This document shows positions 34,319 through 47,400 of a stretch of DNA of 64,000 bases, one piece after another. The stretch is taken from assembly GCA_019925095.2 (NCBI GenBank), contig CM034392.1, positions 11,737,887 to 11,801,886 of the forward strand. Direction: 5' to 3'. Both the position numbers and the translations under genes were made by a program. The notes below the pieces were generated by a model, which was given only the letters and a program-made list of their open reading frames with translations, made no database searches and was not told the DNA's origin. Each line of letters starts with the position of its first letter. The first letter of the stretch is position 1. This DNA is from Dendrolimus kikuchii (lineage: Eukaryota > Arthropoda > Insecta > Lepidoptera > Lasiocampidae).

Positions 34319-34637
34319 CATTTTTTTATTTTTTTATTGCTGGAGTTCAGCTGACAGGCAGACGGCCCACTCGATGGAAAACGGTTACCATCGCCTATGG
34401 ACATTTGCAACACCAAAGGTGCTACAAATGCGCTGCTGCTCTCTTAAGGGAAACTGGAACCTGGTCACTAATGCCGGAACACAACTCAAGGTTGTTATGG
34501 CGACATACTTTAGACCAGGGGTGGTAGCCATCCAGTCGGGCAAATGCCCTACCACCTGGCTGTGGGTTGTTTTGTAGCCTCTTACGACAGGCCGCCCGGC
34601 CGCAGGAAATTGTATTCTTTCTCCGTTCCTGCACGGA
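34319..34637 (-). repeat. Family A retroposon tail, copy 5
   Basis: A near full-length copy, very similar to copy 1, with its A tail seen as the T-rich run at 34,319-34,337 and the 5' edge at GTGCAGGAACGGAG. Overlapping open frames on both strands are artefacts. Confidence 0.75.
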
Positions 34638-35680
34638 TATATATAAAAATTAATTTAGTGCTAAACGTAGCGTGAAAACAGAAAAATTACTAGAACACCG
34701 GCTTGTTATATGTACAATAAATTCCTAGTCAACCTGTCTCCGCCAAAATTGGGTATAAGGGGTAAGTCCAAAAACGGTGACTTTCTGTCGTGACCATGAT
34801 ATGATATGATGATATGAGTGCTGTGATCTCACGATAATGTATGATGAAAACCACGTGAAATAGAGAACAAAAAATAGCAAAACCCCAGAATGACGAAGAT
34901 GATGATTATTAGGCAAGTTATAGTTTCACATACGAAAACATTATAACCATATTGAGCCATAAATGTTGGTAACACTAGTGACTACAGACGTGTATAACAT
35001 ATTATAAAGCTCAATGGTATAAGCCTACTTTAAGGAATGCGTTTATGGTCTTATCTTATTTTAAGCCGCTGTATCACAAACCGACAGTCATCTTTTTAAT
35101 TTTGAGCAAAGTGCATAATATTTTAAGTCTTCTATTAATTTATTGAAGGACTAAGTAACTTATCTTAATACATTCAAAAGTAATAATAATTTGTGCGGAT
35201 ATCTTATGGGTATTGAAAGATTTGGTTTCAACAAAAAAAGCAATGCTGTCGGCCGGATGAAATCTACATAGGGGTCTACCTGCATTGAACACCTGTCGCT
35301 GGCTGTTACAAATAAAGAACGCAAAACTCTACTGAATTTATACTCGAAATTTAGTAACCCTTTCCTACCAAAAAGTAGGTGCCCATGAATAACTTTTTGC
35401 TTTTTAATTAAAGACAGAGTATGTACTCTACCCACCGTTGTATAGTTGAATACCCTAGTATAGTAATTTTTGTTACTTTTTATTCAATGTTAACAGATCT
35501 AATGGCTCTTTTCAATATTGATAGAAGACAATTTAAGACCAAGACCAGACCGCATGTAACTTTTGAAACTTAGTAACTCATATTCAAAACACAATACACT
35601 TAAAACGAACCAATTAAAAAGAATTAACCAACTTGATTAAATAGAATTAATAGATCTAAGTAATCATAAAACTAATACGA
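34638..35680. other. No gene seen
   Basis: AT-rich DNA. Frames at 34,725 and 35,160 (-) lack recognisable domains. Confidence 0.35.
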
Positions 35681-35790
35681 ATTGTGTTGGCTCAGTGGCC
35701 AAGGTACCCGCGATTTCTTCTCTTGTGTTTTAAAATTCTGCACCTGGGTTCGAATCGAGAGCGAGCAGAGCTTTGGGTAATTTTTAAAAG
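35681..35790 (+). repeat. tRNA-like Pol III promoter, probable SINE head
   Basis: A perfect A box (TGGCTCAGTGG, 35,688-35,698) and a near-perfect B box (GGTTCGAATC, 35,747-35,756) lie 48 bp apart. The sequence does not fold into a normal cloverleaf with a 3' acceptor arm, so I call it the head of a SINE rather than a tRNA gene. The downstream end is not defined. Confidence 0.55.
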
Positions 35791-36304
35791 TTTTCAAAAT
35801 AAGGAAGAAGTTCTCAATTTATCGTGTGAATGGTTTTCTAGCCTCTTTTAGGTACCAAATAGAACTTTATAACCTGCCCAGATCGGCTGCAAAACGCGTC
35901 CAATACGTAATTTTATAAGAAAAATTATGTAGTATTACGCAACCATATACTGTGCACTGTAAGGTGTGTGACTTTGATGAGGATTATACAATTACCACGT
36001 TATGACCATGAAAGATAACAACGAGATTACCAAAGTAACAATGTGTGAAACGTGTCAGTCTGTTTGGGTGCGTGACGAATGAATGATTCTTTTTCTGAAA
36101 TGAGGACGCGCGATCCCAGAAGGAGAACAATTGTTACTATTTTTATAATTAATCTTCGTATGACTAAATAAAACAAAATTAATTTTGCCTCAGAAACATA
36201 TAAGGCTGTCTACCTATATCAAAACTCATCTAGTGTCCTAATCAAGATCATTTTACACCACAATATGGTTAGGTTATAAATAATAAACTACAAGTTGCTA
36301 TATC
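35791..36304. other. No gene seen
   Basis: AT-rich DNA, nothing recognised. Confidence 0.35.
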
Positions 36305-36736
36305 ATGATGAATTCAATACTCCGGAACCAATTTTGTTCGATAATACTGGCAGATGGTCATTTAACAATGACCGAGCTTTTAACAATACTCCTATCTCGT
36401 ACACGAAATCTTTCGGATTCTTTTGTGAAAAAAAAATACGACGGAGATACCGAGAATGAGGATAGAGAATGGATATTTGTAATGAACAAATTAATTCAAA
36501 TCAAAATTAGGTACGTCTTGGAAAAATTTAAATTTACAATGCGAATTATGAGCCTTTCTATTGTTTGCAAAAATGTGTTTGGCGTAAGTACGCAAAATTC
36601 TATCTTTTCTTGTTACCGGTCTCATATGATCTACCTGTCGCCTGGGACGAGGCTCTGTTACTTTTTGTGGAACTTGATAAAAAAAATAAGCGGTAATAAG
36701 TTATTGCGAGTACCAATTATATTATATTATCTATGA
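36305..36736 (+). other. Unclassified 143-codon open frame
   Basis: The longest non-transposon single-exon frame in the left half. It includes MTELLTILLSRTRNLSDSFV, then KKKYDGDTENEDREWIFVMN and several hydrophobic stretches. No known domain is recognised and codon use follows the AT-rich background. Length alone is notable but not decisive; it may be chance or a decayed gene. Confidence 0.2.
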
Positions 36737-36957
36737 TATCAATAGACTTATATTTACTTACCAGAACTGTTTCTCGAACAAAATATATGAACACATAAAC
36801 ATATTTTTGCTACTATTTTCTATCTACACATAAACAGAACAATAAAAACATGATGTCAGATAACTGACCTAATTAAGAGTTAAAGAATGTCATTACATAC
36901 TACACATATGAAAAAGAAAATTAACACAAGAATTTCACAACATAACGTAATATTAAA

Positions 36958-37560
36958 GTGAGAATTTACTGTGAATACGCATGTAACAAGCATGCAACTT
37001 ACCTGTTAGCAAAAGTAGGAGAATTAAGCGCCGCATATCGGAAAGCTTCGGGTGCCGGTACAACAGTTTATGCTTGTTTCTTAACAGTAGCCATAGTCAA
37101 CAGTCCATCGGTAAAACTATGCGCGGCCAATGTTTACGCGACTCAGCTGATGCTTTCGTCTATTATATTCGCCAATTAAGCACACACTCGCGCACTGCGG
37201 GATCGGCACGCTGCAGTGTCAACGGCCACGGGCTTACAAGAAAAACTAGACACTCGACGAAAGCTGTCCATACACAGTTAGAATGGGCAGGGCCTGCAAT
37301 TGCTTTCGTATAAGTGTGAATTATTCATTCATCCTTCGGAATATTTACAGCGTTAGCTAAACGTGAGTACCTCTCTGTGATGAAAACATCACACATGGCT
37401 TAGCGGCAAGGAGAGCGGAACCACACGCGATCGCAGCGCACGGCGGCTGACTCGCGAGTTGCGTGAGTAGGCTGGTGGCAGAGCGGGGACGGGGGCCACG
37501 CCTGCGCACCGCTCCCGCACCGCACCACCACCAGTATTGACCGACGACGCCTCCATCCCA
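36958..37560. promoter_or_regulatory. CpG-rich island, possible promoter or untranslated first exon
   Basis: This stretch, above all 37,380-37,550, is far richer in C, G and CpG than the neighbourhood. It has two consensus donors on the plus strand (AAC/GTGAGT at 37,361 and TGC/GTGAGT at about 37,461). That could mark a promoter with a non-coding first exon of a plus-strand gene, but no linked coding exon is seen. Open frames here (73 and 68 codons) show no known domain. Confidence 0.25.
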
Positions 37561-38429
37561 CATTTCACATCCTTAACTAGGTACTACGAATTCGCTTTTG
37601 AAGAAACCCCTAATTCCATCCCCCGATTGAGATAGGCCACGTCTATGACCCATGAAATGAAACCAACTACGCATTAAAAATAAATTTAACATCGATTTCT
37701 CTATTAATTGCTCGAACTTAAAAGCTGTTATTCATAAATCCCAAGCCATTTTTACTTCACTTAGTGACACCACCGAAAAAAAATATTTTATGCAAAATTA
37801 CTTCGATGCTTTTTCAGAATTATCTGAAATTATCTTATATTAATAAGAAAAAATATGACAAGAAAACTAAGTAAGTTATTCCAATTAAAATACAAACCTC
37901 GTATAAATTTTAAAAAATCATTTCAAATTTGAACCTTGTTCGAACAAAACAAGATACATATAGTTGAACTATGAAGCAAATAAAATAGATAATTTAAATG
38001 GATGATTGATCCAGTCTAGTCGACCAGACAACCCAGTTGGACTACAACCCACATACGCAGTAGATGACGTCAATATAACTTGGCAACGGGGAAAATATCT
38101 GCAAACGAATTAACTTATAAGAATATGTGCTCCAGATTCTTATTTTATTGTGTCACATAGTAATAAAATTGTTTTTATAAATGTCTTAATTAATATGTAA
38201 CGTTTGCTGTTAAAAGTTTACTGAAATATCCCTACAAATATTAAGTTGGAGAAATAATGTTCTAATGCGAAAACTTCTAGGCTCAATTTGCAAAATAAAT
38301 TTACATCATAAAGTAAGAGTATTATATATATTGGTTGCTGCTGTAATGGTTTTAAGAGTATTTTTAAGGTATTGTAGTCAGAATTAGAAAATCGAAATGT
38401 GTGCTGGGACACATATTAGAAGTGAAACT
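37561..38429. other. No gene seen
   Basis: AT-rich DNA leading up to the minisatellite. Confidence 0.35.
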
Positions 38430-38612
38430 TCAACGGATAAGTGGAAAAAACGAATCGCAACGGACAAGTGGAAAAACGAATGGCAACGGATGAGTGGAAA
38501 AACGAATCGCAATGGACAAGTGGAAAAACGAATGGCAATGGATAAGTGGAAAAATGAACGTCAACGGACAAGTGGAAAAACGGATCGCAATGGACAAGTG
38601 CGATTCGTTGTT
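38430..38612. repeat. 26-bp minisatellite, about seven units
   Basis: Units of the type CGCAACGGACAAGTGGAAAA plus ACGAAT repeat about seven times with scattered changes. Because 26 is not a multiple of three, it yields open frames in several phases on both strands, none of them meaningful. It ends exactly where the R1-clade element begins. Confidence 0.9.
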
Positions 38613-41033
38613 CGGCCCCAACACTCGACCGGGGCCCTTGGGGGCGTCTGTACCGTGGGGCACGCAATACGTTGCGGCCTTGCACTACCACGGTTACGGA
38701 AACGCTCGAACCCGAGATCCTCCGGTCGGTTATCGATAGGGATCTTTACTCCCTCCGACATGGGTCCAATCATTCCCAACACCTCGGAGGTGGAGCCTCA
38801 CTCCATCACCGAGGAAGAATTAGACGTCGCCCTGGACCGGCTCCAGGGCAGGAAGACGGCACCGGGGCCCGACGGGGTTCCGGGTCGGCTCCTCTTCCTG
38901 GCTGCTAAACATCTACGAAGCCAACGACAACGAAGAACTGTTCGATGCCTGTATTCGCGCAGGGCAGTTTCCGTCGCAATGGAAGGAGAGCCTTATGCCT
39001 GATGCCTAAGGGAGGTCGGCCTCCCAACCAGTCCGCCTACAGGCCCATAGTTTTGCTCGACGAGATCGCCAAGGTCTTCGAGAAGATCTTAGCGGAACGT
39101 TTCGTCAAGCATCTAGACGCTATGGAGCCGGGGCTAGCACAGACGCAGTTCTGGTTTCGACGGAGGCGCTCCACGTTGGATGCCTTCGAGACACTGCAAG
39201 CTGTAACGGACGAAACCGTCCAAGCAAAGGATACTGTCCTGGCGGTGTCGCTTGATATAGCGAACGCCTTTAACAGCCTCCCTCACGAGACGATCAGGGA
39301 GGGGCTCCGTGCACACGGAGTTCCCCTGTACCTCACGAGGCTGTTGGGCGCGTACATCCAGGACAGGTACATCCTTTGGGGGGACGGTGAGTCCGAGAAT
39401 CGCGCGTTAGGTCGGCGACGCGTCGCGTGCGGCGTTCCACAAGGTTCGGTCCTCGGGCCGATTCTTTGGAACGTCGGTTATGACTGGATCCTTCGGGTTC
39501 CGGTCCTGCCCGGAATAGGACTAATCTGCTTTGCGGATGATACCCTACTCACGGCACGCGCTGCGTCTTACGCAGAATCCGTGGACCTCGCCAATGACGG
39601 GTTGGCGAGGCGATCGTGGTCCAAATAATAGGTAGGTTGGGCGTGAAGGTCTCCCCCGCGAAAACGGAGGCCGTCATGTTCCATAGGCAGTTTCGTAATC
39701 CCCCCGCGGACTTGACCGTTACAGTTCAAGGGGTAGACATTCGCGTAGGCCCCCAGATGAAATATCTGGGGCTAATTCTCCACGGGAAATGGCTGTTTAA
39801 AGCACACTTTGAGCAGCTAGTTCCCAAACTCGTGAGGTCCGCAGGCGCCCTCTCTCGGCTTCTTCCCAACGTGGGGGGACCGGGGGGGACGACTAGGAAA
39901 CTCTACTCGGGCATCCTTAGGAGTATGGCCCTGTACGGTGCACCAGTTTGGTCCACTGCACTTCACTGCCACAAAAGGACTCTGCTGTGCCTGTCACAGC
40001 GGGTTCTGGCGATGAGGACCATCGGTGGATACCCTACAGTGTCGTGGACGGCGTCGGCACTCTTGGCAGGCGATCCGCCTTGGCCTCTCCAGGCGGACGT
40101 ACTTGCCAAAGTTCGGCGCTCCCGACAGGATGCCCTCGCATGTGGCCTGGTCTACTGCTAGGCCGAGATTCAGGCGATCAGGACGCGGGAAACCGCGGCC
40201 ATGATCCAAACTTGGTCAGTAGAGTTGGAAAACCCTGTGGCCGGCATTGGGACAGTGGAAGCGGTGCGCGCACACTTATTGCGATGGCTCTCGCGGAAAC
40301 GCGGGACCCTGACCTTCAGGATGACGCAGATACTTACCGGGCATGGGTGCTTCGATAAGTATCTGAATCATATCGTGGGCTGCCTGCCTGAACCCTAGTC
40401 GATTGCGCAGCATGGGCACCACAGAGGTTTGAACTCGAGACAACAGTAGGTCCGATCGATTCGCTCGGCAGTCTGGTGCAAGCCAAGCTGCAGAGCGATG
40501 ATCATTGGGTGAATGCGTCCAATTTCTGCGAGACTGTAATGTCTCAAAAGGAAGCCGCAGAACGAGATAGGGAGAGAGGTACAAGTGCGCATGCGTCTCG
40601 CGGGTACCGACGTCAGTCGAGGTCCCGGAGGCGCAGATATGCGCAAGACTTCCCTCCTTGAAAATACCGCTGCAGAGGCCCTCTAGCATCTAGGGAGCAG
40701 AGGAGTCTTCACCCCTGTTGACGAAGTGAGTTTGCCTCTCCCGGGGCATTCTCAAGCACTGATGCGCTAGGATTAGCGTGGGCATAACTACGTTCTAAGT
40801 CTCAAGCTCTTCCTGTCATAAGCGCGGGGCACATAGGAGGAGGGTGGTTTTAGTGGAGTATTGAATTGGTTGGAAGGTTGGTCGAGTCTCCACACAAGCC
40901 GGTCGATTAGTGTTTGGATTGCCCCCAGGGGAATGCCTCCATTATCGACTATGGTCTCATCCCTATAATCCCTAGCAAAGGACCCGGTACTGTGCAAAAT
41001 GCATTTCCCCTGCCTTAAAAAAATAATAATAAC
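38613..41033 (+). pseudogene. 5'-truncated R1-clade non-LTR retrotransposon, copy 2
   Basis: It encodes, in order: the pre-RT block SITEEELDVALDRLQGRKTA; the fingers ([20 protein letters not shown]); motif A SLDIANAFNSLP; motif B GVPQGSVLGPILWNVGYDW; motif C CFADDTLL; motif D (GVKVSPAKTEAVMF); and the thumb (MKYLGLILHGKWLFKAHF). The GVPQGSxLGPxLWNxGYD signature is typical of the R1 clade. Frame breaks near 38,910-38,950 and 39,616-39,628, plus loss of an intact C-terminal knuckle, make it non-functional, although the FADD box is kept. The 3' UTR ends in a (TAA)n-like tail at about 41,033. Confidence 0.88.
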
Positions 41034-41246
41034 ATGACGCTATATACCACGAAAGCGGGACAGAGCGCGGTTGAAACCGCGCCTGCCCATTAGTTATAAA
41101 TAAAACTCATTAATATGTAAAAAATAATTAATTATAATTACAAAATAAATATATTACTTTTAAAAATAACAGGAGTTATAGACGCTAGTATTGAAATGAA
41201 CTAATGAATCAATAAATAACATTAAACAAAACCTCACAAACACTCC
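41034..41246 (-). other. 3' region of the GH35 gene up to the R1 tail
   Basis: About 210 bp between the GH35 stop codon and the R1 tail, which comes from the other direction. No canonical AATAAA is seen on the minus strand; AATATA-like variants occur. The native terminator may have been displaced by the R1 insertion. Confidence 0.35.
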
Positions 41247-41471
41247 CTATATTTTGATATCATTTGGGAACAGAGTTGTTGGCACATCGAGTATGGGGTG
41301 GTCGATAAATTGAATAGTTAAGTGTAACGGAGCTTTAATTAACTCCAGTATTTGCAGTCTATTGTGCGCGGGCGCAGCCCTTAGCCACACTCCGGGTACA
41401 TAGAGGGTCACTTGAGGTCCTATTTGTGGCCAATACCGACCCAGATTGTGATCGTTTATCCAAACGAATCC
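41247..41471 (-). CDS. GH35 gene, exon 12 (terminal)
   Basis: Acceptor TTTCTTCAG. It codes [30 protein letters not shown] and [18 protein letters not shown], then a stop after NDIKI. This is the canonical GRYW.xxGPQxTLYVP end of GLB1-like proteins. Confidence 0.9.
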   Translation of the reverse strand, partial: GFVWINDHNLGRYWPQIGPQVTLYVPGVWLRAAPAHNRLQILELIKAPLHLTIQFIDHPILDVPTTLFPNDIKI

Positions 41472-44400
41472 CTGAAGAAATAAAATGCTTTAATTAAAAT
41501 CATATTTACTATAAGTGGTTGAAGTGGTAATTGCTCAGCTGAATCAAACGAAGAATTGAGTTATGTTACGCAAACTACGGGAGGCCTGGAAGCGGTAATG
41601 GACTATGCTTGCCTGGCCATTGCACATGCACAACCTTACCTATAAAAAGATTACATTGTCGTCTAGACAATTTTCTAAGAATTTCGTCATATATGACTGT
41701 GGGTGTAAACAACTACCGTACAAATTATGTATTCGAGTAAAAAGTACGTGAGAAAACAGCCATTTTATATCGATTTTATCGTAATGCGAAACGTGGGAGT
41801 TCCAAGCTACTACAAAGTAAGATTATATTGTGAAAATATACCTATAGTAATAAATAAGTATATTGTATATACTTTTATATATGTGGACTTTTTAGATTTA
41901 AGAAAAGATTGCAATTTACGAAAAAGATTCGCAAAAATTTAACGTTCAAAGCAATTAATGTAAATATATTGAATTATCATGGCCATTATCATCTTATATT
42001 CTGAGAAACCGCGAAATTCAGCAGCTTTTAGGTCAAGTACATTTGACCTTCACATAGATAAAACGACCAATTCGCACAAGTCTAATTAATTTTTAATGCA
42101 ACAAGCTAGAAGCGTAGCAGAATTGTACACATACAAAGATTTCCCAAGCGTTTACGCTTGTGCATACTTTAGATCGTTATACCATATTATACCACAGAAA
42201 TCATTCTAATTTTCAAGGATAAAAAGTATCCTATTTCAGCCCGGTTGCAGAAAGTTCCGACAAGAAATTTTGTCATAAACGGTAGATTTCCAAGGCCAGA
42301 AAGAAAAAGGAAACAAATACCCGAGTATTTGTCTATTAGTGTAAGTAGATGGTTATAATAATTACATGAAGTTTGTATTCTTAAAATAAGATTAGTGTAA
42401 AAATATATATTCAAGACACTTGAGATATGCATGCACTAAAGTCGTCAGTGAATTCATAATTGGGAAATAGTACCTAAAACCTGCACCTTTAATATATAAC
42501 TATACTTTTTTTCTTGTAAGAAATGTTTTAATGTAATGTTCGAAAATGGTCTTCTAAGTATAAACAGTGTAGGTATAGAGGTTTCTACGCAGCTTTGCTT
42601 GTGTAAATTTTGACTTAATATTTATAAAAATAAAAACATAAAATCTGTATTTATATCACACGAATTATATATAATATTTTATAAATTAATTTATTATTAA
42701 TAGTCAACTGAATAATAATTTATATAACAGTTTTTTAAAATATTTATATGTTATTTTATAAAAACAATATAGGTATAGTTATAGTGTTGGAATCTCCAAC
42801 TAAACGTTTTCATTCATTTGGTGCGGCATAATACTGGCCACCAAATATACTAAAATGTTGAATTTAGAACATAGATCTTCTTTTGTTTCTTTTATCGGTA
42901 TATTGTTCTCCCCTATTAAAATCGACATTATATCACGCACGTGCAGTTTTTCTTTTATAATTAAAATAAATACAGTCCACAACAAATTAATATTTAAAGA
43001 AGTGTTTAACAGTTAGTATTTTTTATAAAGTAATGTATTTTTTACAAATTTTACAAAAATATTAAGAAAATTTGTTAATAAATATATATGTGAATAATAA
43101 TTTAATCACCTTTACCCATCCAGTAGTATCCAAAAAAGTGTCTAAAGGTTTCTGCCCTTTTGGCAAAGTGAACAGGCCTTCGTATATTATAGGGCCACGT
43201 GCAATGTGTTTCTTGTTAGCCGTATAATTGAAATTCACCGAATGCAAAGGATATCCAGTTATTTTCCACGGCCCATCCAGAATCACGTTGAAACTGTATA
43301 TGACGTGGCTCAGAATGCCCTAAAATAAAAAAAAACCTTGAGCTGATATTAGACGGTTCATATCTGTCTTTCAATTTGAATAAATCATGCAAAGCGATTC
43401 ATATAAACATTGAATACCGTTGCGTCCTGCCAATTCTGTGCCTTTCAATCAAATTGATTCAATTTAGTCTATCTGTCTAATTTCATTTCAGCATCATGTA
43501 CTTTTATCGCTTACATGATAGTTCACCATATTGCGGTCCTCCTCGTCTTAATATTAAATATCCAGGCCAATAGGTTTCTACGAAACCAAAATTAAATGTT
43601 TCAGGAGAAACAGCAAGTTCCTGAACAAAACGTGTGCAAACTCGTCAGAAGATAAATATTCGGTATTAAAATAAAGTTGTTGATTGCACAAGATTTCTCA
43701 ATTATTTGTTTGAAACCGTTAAAAGTTTTTAATTATTAATTAAGAGGAAATAATGCTTCAAAAGTAAGTTTAATAAGCGTACCTTATGATCACGTAATCC
43801 AATACCGTGATCTACACGTCCCTGATTTTCAACGAGTAAAGATAAAGTCGAACCCACTCTTGAAACTAATTGCAGAGTATGTTTTTGATGCATTCTACTT
43901 ATGATACCTTGGGGCACCTAACAAAAGTTTTAGCACATTAGATAAGTAGAATTAAGACCGTCTTAACACTCGATAGAGTCTAATATATTGTTACGAGTTG
44001 CGGGACTCGAATTAAAATGCCGTTGGAATTATTAAAGAGTTTATTAGAACTATACAAACACGTATAACACAGGTACAAATATAACTGAACACAACAAATC
44101 CAAACGTAATGCAGAAGGTCGTAATTCAATAAAACGCGCAAAGTCCGTCACTATTCGTTTCCCGATTGTACACACGTCACGCCTTGATCGTACTTGTCGC
44201 TGAACTGCCCCCTCCCTCAATCAGGCCATCGTTTTATAGTGCACAAATGCAATGTGCCGCCCGGCAACGTGGACCGAACTTCCTAGAGTCAGCTTGTACT
44301 TTATGATCCGTAACACCTGGCTAATGATTACAATAGAACAATAGAATTAGTTCAAATGCCGACAGGTAATAAATGTGCTTCTACAAATCTGTACGTGGAA

Positions 44401-47400
44401 TTTGTCTTTGTGCGCGCCTAGGTTGTAACAATATACAAACCTTACAACGATTATTAGAAAAAATATATTTATTTTAATTTTATCAAATAATGATTTATAT
44501 ATACCCTTTGACAATAGAAATTCGGTTTCCAGTCATCACTTTTGACATACTTAAGTGAATTCATGTTCTTTTATGAGAATTAATAATATCTTTAACTTAC
44601 ACGCTATGGAAATATTTATATGGGATAAGGGTACTTTTCATCGCATTCTGTGTTCATCGGAGAGATTTACGGATGGAATACGTGTTTTCGGTTCCTACTT
44701 GCTGTGTGAAACTTACAAAATTTAATACAAGGAATGACAGCCGCCACTAATCATGATTTTTTGCATTACTACTTACGGTAACAAGGATAGTAACCGTATA
44801 GTATAGTTATAATAATAAAATATATGCATGATATTTTTTTTTCTATATCCTACTTGATTACAAATTTATCGCTTCTACCTTCTAAGTACTTCTATATATA
44901 AAACAAAGTTGTGTTAGTTATACCATTTATAACTCAAAAACCGCGGGACCAATTTTTATTATTTTTGTGTTTTTGGAATTTTCATCGTCCGGAATAGGAT
45001 AAGAATTAAGATATTATATTCATCAATAAAAAAATTATCACAACATCAGTCTAGCCATTAAATTGTTATGATCTTTCCCGGCCGATTTCGGCAATGGTGA
45101 CTGCATTTAAACTCCTTTTCGTTTGTCTGATATAGGTGAATTATTTTTGTGTATTCAAGTGGATCCCGGGATGGTTGAGATTCATGATTGGACCCAGTAG
45201 GTGGCGCCGCTGAATACCTCTTCAACGGTGAGACCGATTTTGTATATTTTTTCAAATAGATTTGAAAATGGTTTAGATTAACAATTGATCTTGGTTGATG
45301 AAGGTGCAATCGGTTTCTGAATTTTTATTTTTTAAGGGCAAGACAACTTCTGCCGGATACAACTAGTATTGTATAAAGTAAGCAGTATCGACTTACACCA
45401 TCCACAAATACGTAAACCATGTCACGTGGCATCCTAATAAAGAGGGATCCATTTACACTATCCAATTCTGTTTCATACAACATCAGTCCACATCTCTGTC
45501 TTAACTGTTCAAATGTTGGCAGAACTTTGTCCCTTATTACACCGTATCTTTTGCTTAACAGGGCACGACCTTTCTTCGAGAACAGATTAATTTTTCCAAC
45601 AACTTTCACAACTCCATATGCTCCCTTTACTGATTTTGTTGGACGGAGCAAATCCGTTGCAAAACCATACTGCAAAGTAGAAAGCAAAATGCATAACTTT
45701 TCTATAATATAGATACGCTGAGCCGTAGCTTTAAAGTCGTGCTTAGTTATTTATCCCAGTGCAATACACACTTTGACAATTGATAAAGACGTGGCGGCTG
45801 AAGTTGCTGGGACAACTTCGTCCGTTACGGAACGCAGAGTGTCGAGGCGTCCAAAGTGGGGCGCCCTCACCGAAACCTGAACTGCGTCTGTGCTAGCTCC
45901 GGCTCGACAGTGTTGAGATGTTTAACGAGGCGTTCGGCCAAGATCTTCTCGAAGACCTTGGAGACCTCGTTAATCAACACTATGGGCCTGTAGGCGGACG
46001 GATCGTTGGGAGGCCGACCTCCCTTATTTGCGACTATTGCGACAGGAACTGACCTGCGCGAATACAGGCATCGAAAAGTTCCCGCAGCTGGCTGCATAGA
46101 TGTTTGGCAGCCAGTTAGAGGAGCCGACCCAGGACCCCGTCGGGACCCGGTGCAGTCTTCCTGCCTCGGAGCCGCTCCAGGATAACACGACGGGTATTAT
46201 TAATTTATACAAAACTAAGTCGTGTCTACTTCGCTGGACGTCACTAAAAAATACAACACACACGCACGCATAGATGCATGCACGGTTCAGTAGCTCTAAT
46301 AATAATAATGTAGCTTTCTATTAGTGAAAGATTTTCAAATCGGTTCATTAGTTAAAGACATTAATTACTTCTTACAAACTTTAGCTCTTTATAATATTAG
46401 TATAGATAAATATTAATGGATACTAGATGATTATTTGTTTAGGTACTTAATACGAATTTATAGGAATAAATTAATTTATTCAACGATTATTGTAAAACTC
46501 GCTCGCGATTTACACTGACGTATCCTACCCTCAGCATTCGAGCACGCAAACCATAGAGTACATTAATATAATAGGAGAACGCAAACTAAGCGCGACCCGC
46601 CCACCTCTCCACGAGGTCCCCGCCGTTGTTCTACGCAAGTTCGTACATTCGTTTCCCAACTGATAGATTGTTCAACTGTGCCCTTGTATAGCGCTATATA
46701 AAAATTACCAAAAACACTGTCATTCCAAATACCTATATACACCTAGTCTTGCCATAAATATTGTAACAAAGATTTTTTTTTTCTATTGCAAATAACATTT
46801 ATAAGTTTTACAGTGTATTAGTTTAATACATAAATATAAAACAATTTAAAATATAAAAAGCTTATTCGAAGTGGTCTCCATTAGCTGCAATACAGTCCTT
46901 TAAACGTTGAGGCCAGTTATCAATAGAAGCACGCACCCTTTCCATGGGAAAATTCGTCACTGCCAATCGTATGGACTGTTTTAGGGGCTTCCAAATTATC
47001 ATGACGTTGAGAGCAAGCCGTACTCTCTAAAACTGACCATAAATCAGAATCCAGCGGATTAAGATCGGGACTAGACGACGGCCAGTCTTCAATTCTGATG
47101 AAGTCCGAAACGTGCGTTTCCAACCAAAACTGCGTGGACCGAGCTTTATGACCCGGCGCCGAGTCTTGCTGGAAGGACCATTCTTGGTAATTGGACATGG
47201 TGTTTTTAAGGGGCTCAACTACCTTCTCAAGAATGGTATCTTCATACACTTGTGCCGATGTTTTGATACCTTTTTCACAAAAATATGGCTCAGTCACTCC
47301 TTCATAGCTAACACCCCAACAAACCATCACTGGAGACGAATAATACCCACGTTGCACTCTGTCGACTAATTGAGAAGCTTCCTTAGAGCTTTGAGCATAA

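Noticed and set aside
35681..35790. Possible functional tRNA gene
   Set aside because: A and B boxes are good, but the arms do not pair into a cloverleaf and no anticodon stem is evident; a SINE head fits better.
38416..38691. Several overlapping frames on both strands with repeated FSTCPL or DKWKN units
   Set aside because: Produced by the 26-bp minisatellite, whose period is not a multiple of three.
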